Shown: piece by piece, positions 1 through 9,200 of the stretch | How positions within the stretch are numbered: position 1 is the first letter of the stretch | How the letters are laid out: each line of letters starts with the position of its first letter | NCBI GenBank assembly: GCA_002786385.1 | Contig: PGCN01000018.1 | Span: 124,001 to 188,000 of the forward strand | Source: Flavobacterium sp. FEMGT703F | GTDB lineage: Bacteria > Bacteroidota > Bacteroidia > Flavobacteriales > Flavobacteriaceae | Reading direction: 5' to 3' | Length of the DNA stretch: 64,000 nucleotides | The notes under the pieces: generated by a model | Seen by the model: only the letters and a program-made list of their open reading frames with translations | Databases searched by the model: none | What the model was told of the DNA's origin: nothing | Program-made: the position numbers and the translations under genes

Positions 1-2
1 GT

Positions 3-245
3 TTGGTTGTTGGTTTGTGGTTTGTGGTTTGTGATTGTTTGGAGGCAAGTATTTGGTTAGGTGTGTTTTCGGCTAAGTACTTAGTAGATTATGCCCTGTT
101 ATACAAGGCCAACCGATACTTACGCAAAGGCCGATGGCTTTTACCATTAGCTTCCGCTGTGGTTTATCCATTTTACGCCAGCTTAGTTGGGATTTATTCT
201 TTATTCGGAGGTTTCTCTTGGAAAGGCAGAAAATTTAGCCGATAA
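3..245 (+). CDS. C-terminal end of a membrane glycosyltransferase (5' truncated by window)
   Basis: The window opens inside this gene; about 80 codons remain before the TAA at 243-245. The readable part has a hydrophobic beginning, the stretch KYLVDYALLYKANRYL, a second hydrophobic segment (WLLPLASAVVYPFYASLVGIY) and a short basic end (WKGRKFSR). This resembles the C-terminal membrane tail of Bacteroidota family-2 glycosyltransferases, where the pattern of hydrophobic tail plus WKGR ending is usual. The catalytic domain is outside the window, so the call rests on the tail alone. The first 45 bases contain three tandem GTTTGTG heptamers; they read through in this frame, but a repeat of that kind could also mark a frame problem upstream. 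Confidence 0.5.
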   Translation: MVVGLWFVVCDCLEASIWLGVFSAKYLVDYALLYKANRYLRKGRWLLPLASAVVYPFYASLVGIYSLFGGFSWKGRKFSR

Positions 246-271
246 ATGCTAGTCTCTCGCTAAACTTAAAC

Positions 272-748
272 CTATTCTTGCTTGATAATTACCGGAAGGA
301 CAAACTGTGTTTTTACCGGTATACCTCTTTTAATCGCCGGATTTACTTTGGGAAAATCAACCAAGCGGGCACGCAATATACTGTCGATTTTAATGGTATC
401 GTAAGCCACAGAATCTTTAGGGAATTCGGGTTTAAATTCTAAAGTAGCATCAGGTAAAACAGTGACTCTCACTTCTATGGTATCCAATTTAGGAAACATC
501 GTTGCCAAGGTATCAACAGCCAGTTTTTGTTCAATAGTAGCCGTTAAAAAATCGAAGAAACATTGCTTGCGCAGATTGGCATCTGTCAGGGTTTCACAAT
601 CGCTAACCGATGGATATTCATCCACTTCTTTCCAATTGATTTCTCTCAGTTGTTGCTCGAGCAATTCTTGTTCGGAAGGCACTTTCTTCTCCAAATATTG
701 GCAAGAAAAACAAACGGTTAGTAATGCTAAAGCCAGAGCTCTTTTCAT
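272..748 (-). CDS. Small lipoprotein with TonB-C-like tail, function unknown
   Basis: 158 residues. The N-terminus (MKRALALALLTVCFSC) is a short signal sequence ending in a Cys that fits a lipobox, so a periplasm- or outer-membrane-anchored lipoprotein is likely. The rest is acidic and Cys-containing (C51 and C63 region) and ends in a segment (NPAIKRGIPVKTQFVLP) that resembles the C-terminal beta-hairpin of TonB-like domains, where a KRGIPV-type stretch is typical. I do not recognise a characterised family. The gene converges on the glycosyltransferase remnant (27 bp apart) and has its own promoter-like box at 775-782. Function is not assigned. Confidence 0.75.
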   Translation of the reverse strand: MKRALALALLTVCFSCQYLEKKVPSEQELLEQQLREINWKEVDEYPSVSDCETLTDANLRKQCFFDFLTATIEQKLAVDTLATMFPKLDTIEVRVTVLPDATLEFKPEFPKDSVAYDTIKIDSILRARLVDFPKVNPAIKRGIPVKTQFVLPVIIKQE

Positions 749-774
749 GTATGAATTGAATCGATTAACAGTTT

Positions 775-782
775 CAAAAATA
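775..782 (-). promoter_or_regulatory. -7 promoter box for the 272-748 lipoprotein
   Basis: Minus-strand TATTTTTG matches the Bacteroidota primary sigma -7 consensus TAnnTTTG and sits 27 bp before the ATG at 748. No clear -33 TTG element was found. Confidence 0.55.
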
Positions 783-821
783 AGAAATTATATTCACCAA
801 GCTAAGCTTTACCCAAAAAAG

Positions 822-845
822 AAAGCCTTCTCGAGAGAAGGCTTT
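822..845 (-). terminator. Terminator of the T9SS surface protein gene
   Basis: Perfect 11-bp arms AAAGCCTTCTC / GAGAAGGCTTT around a 2-nt centre, followed on the minus strand by CTTTTTT. It lies 20 bp after the stop codon of the gene ending at 865. Confidence 0.85.
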
Positions 846-864
846 GCTATGGAAGAGGGTATAA

Positions 865-3800
865 TTAGTCTACAATCAATTTTTTGATGACTTTATGGTT
901 GGTGTCGGTAGTCACCTCAATCAAATACATGCCTTTTGAAACAGCAGACAAATCTATGGTTTGAGTGGACAAGTTGGAAACTTGTTGGGTGAATACCATT
1001 TTACCCAATATATCATATACTGTAACACCCGCAATGTTTGCATTACCTCGAACACTGATGGTCAGCCAATCGGATACAGGATTTGGATAAAACACAAAGT
1101 CGTTGTTTTCAAATTCATCTACACCTAATTGCTGCACAAATTCAGTATTGAAAGTATTGGTAATAATTGGCGGATTAAAGTCGAAGTAAATCGAAGCTGT
1201 ATTGGGTATAATATCGCCCACGGCGAAGCCCGACAAAGGTTTGATTTGGAAAGTGATGTAACCTTTTCCGATGTTGGTGTTGGCCACTGATGGCGGCAAT
1301 TGAATGTCTTCAAAAATCCAATTAACTTGGTTCACAACCCTATCCATTACATAAGAATGACTAGCGCTGACCATACGAATGGTGTTAGCATCTAAACCGG
1401 CGTCTAAAATATCATTCACTCTAACATTCTCTGCATTGGCCGTTCCGGTGTTTTCAAAACGAATGGTGTAAGTCAGATAATCATTGGTTGAGAAAGCTGT
1501 GTAGAGAATTCTTTCCCCATGCGCTTCCATTTTGTCATTCGGATCATAAGCCCCAATGATAATTTGGGTATTAACAGCCGAGTTATTTTCCGGCACTACA
1601 TCACCACTCAAAGGAACTATGGAAGCGGAATTAGTTAACAGTCCACCGATAGCAACTGTTGGTATGGTGGGCACTTGTAGGGTCACAATCATTTCTCTCG
1701 ACTCAAACGGCAATAAATTACTGAAATTATACGTAAAGCCATTGGTTATCGGACTTGTTCCTGTTTGTGTATTAGTTACTATTGCAACCAAAGGATCATG
1801 ATTAAAGGTTACCGTTCCGGATGTGATGGTTTGGTTACCATTATTGGTATACACGATTTTATTCATATAAGTAAAACCGGGTCTTGGTGCATTCACAGGA
1901 ATGATGTGTACTGCCAAATCATTATATGGTTGTGTTATAGTGATAGGGAAGTTATAGGTTTGCAAACCGCCTCCGATAACAACTTGAATATTGCTGTAAG
2001 ACGCTGTTGTAATTCCATAAGAAGCTGTATAGTTAGGATCGATAGCGTAACTGATGTCATAAGAGTTATTACCATTGGTGTCATAAATATTATAATAACC
2101 TGTAGGCGACACTACGTTGTGTACATTACCGCTATTGTTGATTTCATAAGTAAACTGTCCTAGAGGGAAATTTTGTTCGCCATTGTCTTGCGTTCCGTTA
2201 TTGTTTACATCCAAAAAGGCATTCAAGCGCAAGCCTGAGCAATCTATTGCACCGGTTGAGCCGGTTACTTCTGAAATTTTAATGTATCCTGATTGGTTAC
2301 TGAAATTAGTAACCATCAACAAATAATATTGGCCGGGGACTGCATTATTGATAACTACATTTTCAGTAGCCGATGCTGAGTAACTGCAACTTACTATAAA
2401 ATTCGGTGTTAACTGACCATTGCAAGGTGTTACCGGATCGGAGAATGGACCAAAAACTACATAGTCAGCATCTAAGTTAGCTGATGAAATAGTCGGACTG
2501 GTGCTTTGTTGGATTAAAAGATTAATAGTTCCAGCCTGACTTACAGGTAAATAAAACCAAGTTTGGTTAGGCGAAGTATTCAAACAACCATAAGTTCCTG
2601 TTGAAGACATATTAGTAGTGTTTTGAAATACTGCTCCAAGCGAGTTACAAAGTGAATTGGCCTGAGAACAGGTGTAAGCCACATTACAATTAGCAAAAGC
2701 TTGAATCTGGAAAGAATAGATATTGTCACAACCGTCAGCCACTATCTCTCTTACAAAAACATTGGTAATTTGATTCTGAACACTGATGTTTAATACCGAA
2801 GGATTGGTAAACGGCACTACCTGATTTTGGGCGTTAGCCAAACTAGGGTAATACTGCAAAGGATTGGTGCTGTTAATTTGTGCTTGAACAGTAGTCAAAT
2901 CGAAAGTCACAAAACCATCATTATTATCGTCACACTGTTGCATACTGTTTAACGGTGTATCAACTTGCGTAAAAGTTTCTACCATTACTGAAAAACCGAA
3001 AATTTGAAATTCTTGTGTAGCATTGTTTTCCAAACGGGCAAATACAGCTTGCGAAGTTGCGGTACAATATGGCGATGCCAAAGGACTAACATCATTAGCA
3101 GCATCAGCCTGAGAATTATGGTAAGTAACCGTATATTCTGCAGGATTAAAAGTATTGATGATAAAAACATCGTTTTGGTTTAAGTTAAAACAAGCCTGAC
3201 CATTACTTCCTGCACATTGTCTTAAATCTGTCGGTTGTCCGGCTTGCGGAGCACATGATGCCGTTGTAAAGTCATAAGTTTGCGCAAAAGTGTTTCCTGA
3301 CGGACATTCTACAATAAATGTAACGGTATAAGTTGCACTACACGCTAAATTATCAATCACATAAGTATTGGCAGTTGGGGGTAAGCTTATCAATGGTTGA
3401 CCGGCAATAGATATATTCAAAACGGATTGCGGATCAACATTAGCACTTGTCCAAGTCATGGTTACAGAGGAGTTTGAATTGTTAGAGAAAACAACACTTG
3501 AAATGCCCTCACAATTACCACACTGAACCGTTATCAACTCAACTACACCAACCGCGAAACAACCTGTTGCAGTATTTTCAACCCTATAAAAAACAGGCGG
3601 ATTAACCGGTGATGCGGTAGGACTGATATAACAAGTTGGATTGGCTATTGGTGCAGCAAAATTATAGGCATCAGCCATTGAAGTAAAAAAAGTAACCGAT
3701 GAAGCTGCTGCTCCCTGAGCTATTTGAGCTTCAACACTTGTCAAATCCCAACAAGGAAAACTCGTAGTTGTATTAGCACAATTGGTTATGGAAACTGTAG

Positions 3801-4158
3801 GGTTTGATGGCGCCGGATTAACATTTAATGGATAACCTATAATTGAAACATCTCCTGTTGCATTGGTCACAATTCTGGCAAACAGCGTTTGCTGATAAGG
3901 TAAAATATTTGTGTACGGACTACTAAGAGCATTTGTACCTGTAGCGGCATCAAATTGAGTCTCATGATGTGAAATCGAATAATCTTGGGTGTTTAAATTC
4001 CCTAGGATTTCAAAAGAGATTTCTCCTAACCAAAAAGCAGCAATACCATCATTGTTGTCATCACAGACATTGTTGTATATGCTGGGCTGGTTAAAACTTT
4101 GCGCCACTAATAAAGAACTCGCAAAAAATAAGATAAAAGTGAGTAGTTGTTTTTTCAT
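865..4158 (-). CDS. Large T9SS-secreted surface protein with repeated beta domains
   Basis: 1097 residues. Signal peptide at 1-19 (MKKQLLTFILFFASSLLVAQ), then several Cys-containing repeat modules (about 25-210, 300-400, 405-490) that each hold CDDNNDGI- or CAGSNGQA-like starts, a fibronectin-III-like stretch near 215-300, a DVNNNGTQDNGE motif near 660 that looks like a calcium-binding or SdrD-type loop, a DUF11-like domain starting YDPNDKMEAHGE near 880, and a T9SS type A sorting domain in the last 80 residues (FVFYPNPVSDWLTI ... VYDILGKMV ... KGMYLIEV). Such proteins are exported through the outer membrane by the Por/Gld machinery and attached to the surface or released. No enzymatic motif was found; adhesion or a structural role is the inference. 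It stands alone between a tRNA and its own terminator. Confidence 0.9.
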   Translation of the reverse strand: MKKQLLTFILFFASSLLVAQSFNQPSIYNNVCDDNNDGIAAFWLGEISFEILGNLNTQDYSISHHETQFDAATGTNALSSPYTNILPYQQTLFARIVTNATGDVSIIGYPLNVNPAPSNPTVSITNCANTTTSFPCWDLTSVEAQIAQGAAASSVTFFTSMADAYNFAAPIANPTCYISPTASPVNPPVFYRVENTATGCFAVGVVELITVQCGNCEGISSVVFSNNSNSSVTMTWTSANVDPQSVLNISIAGQPLISLPPTANTYVIDNLACSATYTVTFIVECPSGNTFAQTYDFTTASCAPQAGQPTDLRQCAGSNGQACFNLNQNDVFIINTFNPAEYTVTYHNSQADAANDVSPLASPYCTATSQAVFARLENNATQEFQIFGFSVMVETFTQVDTPLNSMQQCDDNNDGFVTFDLTTVQAQINSTNPLQYYPSLANAQNQVVPFTNPSVLNISVQNQITNVFVREIVADGCDNIYSFQIQAFANCNVAYTCSQANSLCNSLGAVFQNTTNMSSTGTYGCLNTSPNQTWFYLPVSQAGTINLLIQQSTSPTISSANLDADYVVFGPFSDPVTPCNGQLTPNFIVSCSYSASATENVVINNAVPGQYYLLMVTNFSNQSGYIKISEVTGSTGAIDCSGLRLNAFLDVNNNGTQDNGEQNFPLGQFTYEINNSGNVHNVVSPTGYYNIYDTNGNNSYDISYAIDPNYTASYGITTASYSNIQVVIGGGLQTYNFPITITQPYNDLAVHIIPVNAPRPGFTYMNKIVYTNNGNQTITSGTVTFNHDPLVAIVTNTQTGTSPITNGFTYNFSNLLPFESREMIVTLQVPTIPTVAIGGLLTNSASIVPLSGDVVPENNSAVNTQIIIGAYDPNDKMEAHGERILYTAFSTNDYLTYTIRFENTGTANAENVRVNDILDAGLDANTIRMVSASHSYVMDRVVNQVNWIFEDIQLPPSVANTNIGKGYITFQIKPLSGFAVGDIIPNTASIYFDFNPPIITNTFNTEFVQQLGVDEFENNDFVFYPNPVSDWLTISVRGNANIAGVTVYDILGKMVFTQQVSNLSTQTIDLSAVSKGMYLIEVTTDTNHKVIKKLIVD

Positions 4159-4481
4159 TGGTTGGTTTTTTGATTGGTTTTGTCTTTTAATTTTTTAAAA
4201 AAAAGACGACGCAATGTACAAAATTCCAATGAATTACACCTGAAAAAGGAACTTTTTAAAGAGGAAGATAAAAAACTACAAGTATTATAAAGCAAAAAAG
4301 CCATCCCTAAAAAAGGGAAAGCTTTTCATTGGTCTAACTACTAAACCTGCTACGAGTTACAAAGTCGTAGCGAAACAACACAACTAATCTTAAATGCTTT
4401 TTTGGAACCTAAACTAGATTTTTTAAAAACCTATTTTGGGCAAAAAAGGATTTCATTTCTGAAATCCTTTCCCAATTTTAG
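4159..4481. other. Non-coding stretch between T9SS gene and tRNA-Asp
   Basis: AT-rich, without a credible reading frame. It holds three inverted repeats: 4296-4326 (AAAAGC / GCTTTT with an inner CCCT / AGGG), 4349-4371 (GCTACGA / TCGTAGC, 9-nt loop, perfect 7 bp) and the tRNA terminator at 4445-4470. The first two have no obvious gene to serve and may be remnants of dispersed hairpins or a small RNA. Confidence 0.5.
4445..4470 (-). terminator. Terminator of tRNA-Asp
   Basis: Ten-bp perfect stem AAAGGATTTC / GAAATCCTTT with a 6-nt loop, followed by T residues on the minus strand, 12 bp after the tRNA 3' end. Confidence 0.85.
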
Positions 4482-4555
4482 CGGTCTGGACGGGACTCGA
4501 ACCCGCGACCCCATGCGTGACAGGCATGTATTCTAACCAACTGAACTACCAAACC
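4482..4555 (-). tRNA. tRNA-Asp (anticodon GTC)
   Basis: Seventy-four nucleotides fold as a full cloverleaf: acceptor GGTTTGG pairs with CCAGACC (one G-U), D arm AGTTCAGTTGGTTAGAA, anticodon stem CATGC / GCATG around CTGTCAC with anticodon GTC, and T arm GCGGGTTCGAGTCCCGT. The discriminator is G and CCA is not encoded, so it must be added after transcription. This is the only tRNA I can find in the window. Confidence 0.96.
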
Positions 4556-4641
4556 ATCGCTTAATTGCGGTTGCAAATATACAACTGATTTTCTATTCTG
4601 CAACTTTTTTTTGCTAAAAAAATCAATTCTCTTTTGACAGG

Positions 4642-5580
4642 CTAACCAAACAATTGTTTTTCAACTAAGTATGTCGTTAAAATTTTTTCAAAACTTTCTT
4701 CAACCGCCACAGGAACGTACTTGATTTTATTTTGCGCACAGGTTAAAGCCAAGGATTTAAAATAAGCCGCTACCTTTTCCTCGTAGGCTTCTTTGATGCT
4801 GTCGGCGAAAATATTAATCTGCTCACCTGTTTCCAAATCGATGAATTTGCGCGGCGCATTGTCGAAATTGAAGTTGATTTCGGTTTGCTTATCGATGACA
4901 TGAAAAACCACTACCCTATGCTTATCGTGTTTCAAATGTTGCAATGCATTGAACAACCTCTCAGTCTGACCATCATTAGCCGTTGGATCGAACATATCCG
5001 TGAATAATATAATCATGGAACGGCGGTGCATTTTTTCGGCTATTTGGTGCAAATAGGTCACCGTATCCGTGCTTTTGGCTTGCTTTGGATTTTCCAATAA
5101 ATCTTCCAACTTATTTAAAATCATCCGATGGTGTCTGTCACTGCCTTTTTCAGGCGCGTAATATTCGTAAGTATCCGAATACACGCTAAGGCCAACAGCA
5201 TCACGCTGCTTTTTCAGCAGGTTCATCAAGACTGCCGAAGCCAATACTGAAAAACCGATTTTGTTGTGGTAAAATGGCTCATTCGCCTTTAATTTGGGAT
5301 AATGCATGGAAGATGAGTTGTCGATAATTAAATGACAACGTAAATTGGTCTCTTCTTCGAATCGTTTAGTGTACAAACGATCGGTTTTGGCGAATAATTT
5401 CCAATCGATGTGTTTGGTGCTTTCGCCGGTATTATACACTTTATGTTCGGCAAACTCAGCGGAAAATCCGTGAAAAGGCGATTTGTGCATCCCCGAAATA
5501 AAGCCTTCTACCACTTGGTTGGCCAGCAATTCCAAATGCTTGAATCCGGAAACGAGTTCTTTTTGTGCTTCAATCTTCAT
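4642..5580 (-). CDS. DUF58 family protein (von Willebrand-like fold)
   Basis: 312 residues, the usual length for the soluble Bacteroidota DUF58 proteins. The family hallmark is the segment around residues 40-75 (GESTKHIDWKLFAKTDRLYTKRFEEE), followed by a vWA-like metal site motif DNSSSM (about 87-92) and a later FTDMFDP. No membrane segment is seen. DUF58 genes usually accompany MoxR ATPases and Bat proteins; here the MoxR partner is not adjacent. The role is probably in envelope stress or chaperone-like complex assembly, known only for relatives. A TATATTTG box at 5585-5592 ends only 5 bp before the ATG, so the transcript may have almost no leader. Confidence 0.88.
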   Translation of the reverse strand: MKIEAQKELVSGFKHLELLANQVVEGFISGMHKSPFHGFSAEFAEHKVYNTGESTKHIDWKLFAKTDRLYTKRFEEETNLRCHLIIDNSSSMHYPKLKANEPFYHNKIGFSVLASAVLMNLLKKQRDAVGLSVYSDTYEYYAPEKGSDRHHRMILNKLEDLLENPKQAKSTDTVTYLHQIAEKMHRRSMIILFTDMFDPTANDGQTERLFNALQHLKHDKHRVVVFHVIDKQTEINFNFDNAPRKFIDLETGEQINIFADSIKEAYEEKVAAYFKSLALTCAQNKIKYVPVAVEESFEKILTTYLVEKQLFG

Positions 5581-5584
5581 AAGT

Positions 5585-5592
5585 CAAATATA
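5585..5592 (-). promoter_or_regulatory. -7 promoter box of the DUF58 gene
   Basis: Minus-strand TATATTTG (TAnnTTTG). Four bases separate it from the start codon at 5580, which predicts a leaderless or nearly leaderless mRNA if this box and this ATG are both used. Confidence 0.5.
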
Positions 5593-5651
5593 AGGATTTG
5601 AAATTTGAAATTGCTTAGAAAGCATTGCTAAAAAAATGCTAAACGTGACTA

Positions 5652-5695
5652 TAGCCCCGATGGGAGCAAGCTACCGTGTAGCGCGGACAGCGGGA
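5652..5695 (+). repeat. Family A dispersed element, copy 1 (short form)
   Basis: Begins TAGCCCCGATGGGAGC and ends GGACAGCGGGA, with a short central palindrome CTAC-CGT-GTAG. The same ends recur at 15128, 46516 and 56555, while the centre differs in each. Located between DUF58 and trxA. Confidence 0.7.
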
Positions 5696-5735
5696 CGACT
5701 TTTCCCAAACACTGCCAATGCTGAGCTCCTGAAAA

Positions 5736-5763
5736 TAAAAAAGGCCTAACTTTCGTTAGACCT
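5736..5763 (-). terminator. Terminator of trxA
   Basis: AGGCCTAAC / GTTAGACCT with one mismatch and loop TTTC, followed on the minus strand by a TTTTTTATTTT tract, 23 bp after the trxA stop codon. Confidence 0.7.
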
Positions 5764-5785
5764 CAGTTTTCTTTTTCATGGTATT

Positions 5786-6103
5786 TTACAACAAAGCGTC
5801 GATTGCGTCGGTGTAGGTTTTTTTAGGCGCAACGCCTACTTGACGGCCAACCACTTCACCGTTTTGGAACACCAAAACCGTTGGAATGTTACGCACACCG
5901 TATTTGGCAGCGAATTCCTGATTGGCATCTACATCCACTTTACCTACTACTGCTTTGCCTTCGTATTCTGAGGAAATTTCATCAATTACCGGTCCAACCA
6001 TACGACAAGGTCCACACCAAGCCGCCCAAAAATCAACCACTACCGGTTTGTCTGCTTTTAATACTACCTCTTCAAAAGTAGCATCTGTAATTGCTAAAGC
6101 CAT
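5786..6103 (-). CDS. trxA: Thioredoxin
   Basis: 105 residues, a complete single-domain thioredoxin. The redox centre WCGPC is at residues 29-33 (C30 and C33), preceded by the conserved VVVDFWA strand, and the cis-proline loop RNIPT is near residue 74. It reduces cytoplasmic disulfides using thioredoxin reductase. No signal peptide is present, so it is the cytoplasmic form. Monocistronic, with its own promoter box and terminator. Confidence 0.97.
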   Translation of the reverse strand: MALAITDATFEEVVLKADKPVVVDFWAAWCGPCRMVGPVIDEISSEYEGKAVVGKVDVDANQEFAAKYGVRNIPTVLVFQNGEVVGRQVGVAPKKTYTDAIDALL

Positions 6104-6138
6104 ATTGTATATTTTTAAATTACTTTATTATTTGTTGC

Positions 6139-6146
6139 CAAAATTA
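6139..6146 (-). promoter_or_regulatory. -7 promoter box of trxA
   Basis: Minus-strand TAATTTTG (TAnnTTTG), 36 bp before the trxA ATG. Confidence 0.6.
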
Positions 6147-6217
6147 GGCAATTTATTTGATTATTAAATGTTAAAAAAATCAGTTTTGGCTATCAAAGCA
6201 TTACCAGAATTGATTTG

Positions 6218-9200
6218 TTAGTTAAGGCTGAATTTGACGTTCATTTTTTCTAACTCCGTCAACAATTCGTTGGAAATGCGGATTTTCAATTTGCGACTTG
6301 GCAATGAAATTCGCGTGGCTATTTGTACTTGTTCTTCTACCACCGGAATATCCATCACCACTTCTTCAGGGTTATCGGAATCTGCGATTAATTCCTCGTC
6401 AACCACAACTTTGGGTAACGGTTCGATAGGTTTGAGTACTTTTTCAAACTCCATCACTTCAAAAGTAACGGTATGATCTCCTTTATTGGTTGTAAACAAT
6501 TGGTTGAGTTGATGTATAAATTCCGTTTGCAGCTCATGAATGTCCATTTGGATACTTAGCTTTTTGGCAAATTGCGGCAATACATCTTGCAACTGTTTTA
6601 CATCCATGAATTGAATTCGCGGATCCGATTTTTTGCCGGTTTCGCGGTTGACCCAACCGTCCTTTACAGTAACTTTAAAATACACAAACTGGTTGTTTAC
6701 CAAGAAATGGCGGAACTTGAGATACTCCTCATCAAAGATCCTGAATTCGTGACTTTCATCGTAACCTTCTAAGGTAAACATCGCCCAATCTTTGCCGTTT
6801 TTGGCGGTTTTGTATTGCACATTGGTCACGATTCCGGCGAAAGTGAGCGTCTTGCCTACAAAATTATTCAGATTTTTTAAATTCTCTAATTTGCTGTTGC
6901 AGAAGTATTTCATTTCAAATTTAAAATCGTCCAGCGGATGACCGGAAATGTAAATCCCGACTACTTCTTTCTCTTTGGCCAACTTTTCCATGGTACTCCA
7001 TTCCTCACAAGGCGGAACGGTTGGTTCGGCTATTTGTACATCGCTGGCATCGCCGAAAAGGCTGACTTGCGAAGAGTTTTCGTTTTCCTGAAACTTGGCA
7101 CCATAACGCATGGCTTTTTCGTAAAACGTAATGTTATCGCCATCAGTGTGGAAATATTGCGCTCTATGTGTATCGCTGAAACAATCGAAACCACCGGCTA
7201 AGGCTAAGTTTTCGAAGGCTTTTTTATTAGCAGCGCGCAAATCAATGCGTTTGGCCAAATCAAAAATCGATTTATAATTGCCTTCTTTACGATTTTCAAC
7301 TATAGTTTGTACAGCGCCCATTCCGACGCCTTTGATGGCGCCCATTCCGAAACGCACCGCATAGTTTTCGTTTACAGTAAACTTATAGTAACTTTCATTC
7401 ACATCGGGACCGAGTACTTGCAAGCCCATTCGCTTACATTCTTCCATAAAGAATGATACTTGCTTGATATCGTTCATATTATTAGACAATACCGCTGCCA
7501 TATATTCGGCCGGATAATGCGCTTTTAAATAAGCCGTTTGGTAGGCAATCCAAGCATAACAAGTTGAGTGCGATTTATTGAAAGCATATTGCGCAAACGC
7601 CTCCCAGTCTTTCCAAATTTTCTCCAATTTTTCAGCATCATGACCGTTCGCCACCGCTTGATCGATGAACTTGGATTTCATTTTGTCCAAAACATCTTTT
7701 TGCTTTTTCCCCATGGCTTTACGTAGTACGTCGGCATCACCTTTGGAGAAATTGGCGAGTTTTTGCGACAAAAGCATTACCTGCTCTTGGTAAACGGTAA
7801 TCCCGTAAGTGTCTTTTAAATATTCTTCGCAGGCTTCAAGGTCGTAGACAATTTCCTCTTCGCCATTTTTACGTCGAACGAAAGAAGGAATGTATTCCAG
7901 CGGTCCCGGACGATAGAGTGCGTTCATGGCAATCAAATCACCGAATACCGTTGGCTTTAAATCTTTGAGGTATTTTTGCATCCCGGGCGACTCGTATTGG
8001 AAAATCCCAACCGTTTCTCCACGTTGAAACAACTCGTACGTTTTGACATCATCTATCGGAAACGCATCCGGATCGAGTTCTATCCCGGTTCTGTATTTTA
8101 CTAATTTTACGGTATCTTTAATCAGTGTTAGGGTTTTCAACCCCAGGAAGTCCATTTTAAGCAAACCGGCACTTTCAACCACCGAGTTGTCAAACTGCGT
8201 GACATACAAATCCGAATCCTTAGCCGTGGCTACCGGAACGAAATTCGTAATATCATCCGGCGTAATAATTACACCACAGGCGTGAATTCCGGTATTGCGC
8301 AAATTGCCTTCTAAAATTTTGGCTTGCTGAATGGTTTCACTGCCTAAGTCGTTGCCGTTGGCCAATTCAATCAACTCTTTGACTTTGTCGTATTCTTCGG
8401 CTCTGAGCGCCGCTTTGAGTTTGTCGTTATCGAGGGTGAAGATTTTAGCCAGATTCAGAGTCGTCGGAATCAATTTAGCGATTTTATCAGCTTCAAATAA
8501 TGGCAAATCCAATACACGCGCTGTATCACGGACTGATGATTTGGCTGCCATGGTTCCATAAGTAATAATTTGCGCTACTTGTTTCGAACCGTATTTGTTG
8601 ATTACATAATCCATAACACGACTTCGCCCTTCATCATCAAAGTCGATATCAATATCGGGCATCGACACACGATCGGGGTTAAGGAAACGCTCAAAAAGCA
8701 AATCGTACAGTAACGGATCAATGTTGGTTATGCCAAGACAATACGCTACCACGGAACCTGCTGCAGAACCACGTCCCGGACCAACCGAAACGTCCATTTG
8801 GCGGGCAGCCGCTATAAAATCTTGTACAATCAAAAAGTAACCCGGATATCCGGTGTTTTCGATGGTCTTTAGTTCGAAGTCCAAGCGCTCCTGAATTTCA
8901 GGTGTGATTTCGCCATAACGCTTTTTAGCACCTTCGAAAGTCAGATACGCCAAGTATTTGTTTTCCCCGCGTTTACCGCCGTCGAGGGCGTCTTCGGGCA
9001 CTACAAATTCCTCCGGGATATCGAATTTTGGCAAGAGCACTTCTCGCGACAAATCGTATATTTCTATCTTATTGACAATTTCTTCAGTGGTGACAATGGC
9101 TTCCGGCAAATCATGGAAGAGTTTTTTCATTTCGCTACTCGATTTGAAATAGTATTCCTGATTGTTAAAACCGTAGCGATAGCCGCGACCGCGACCTATA

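Noticed and set aside
1765..2163. Plus-strand open frame of 132 codons inside the large T9SS gene
   Set aside because: Antisense shadow of a Thr/Asn-rich coding sequence; no start context and no recognisable product.
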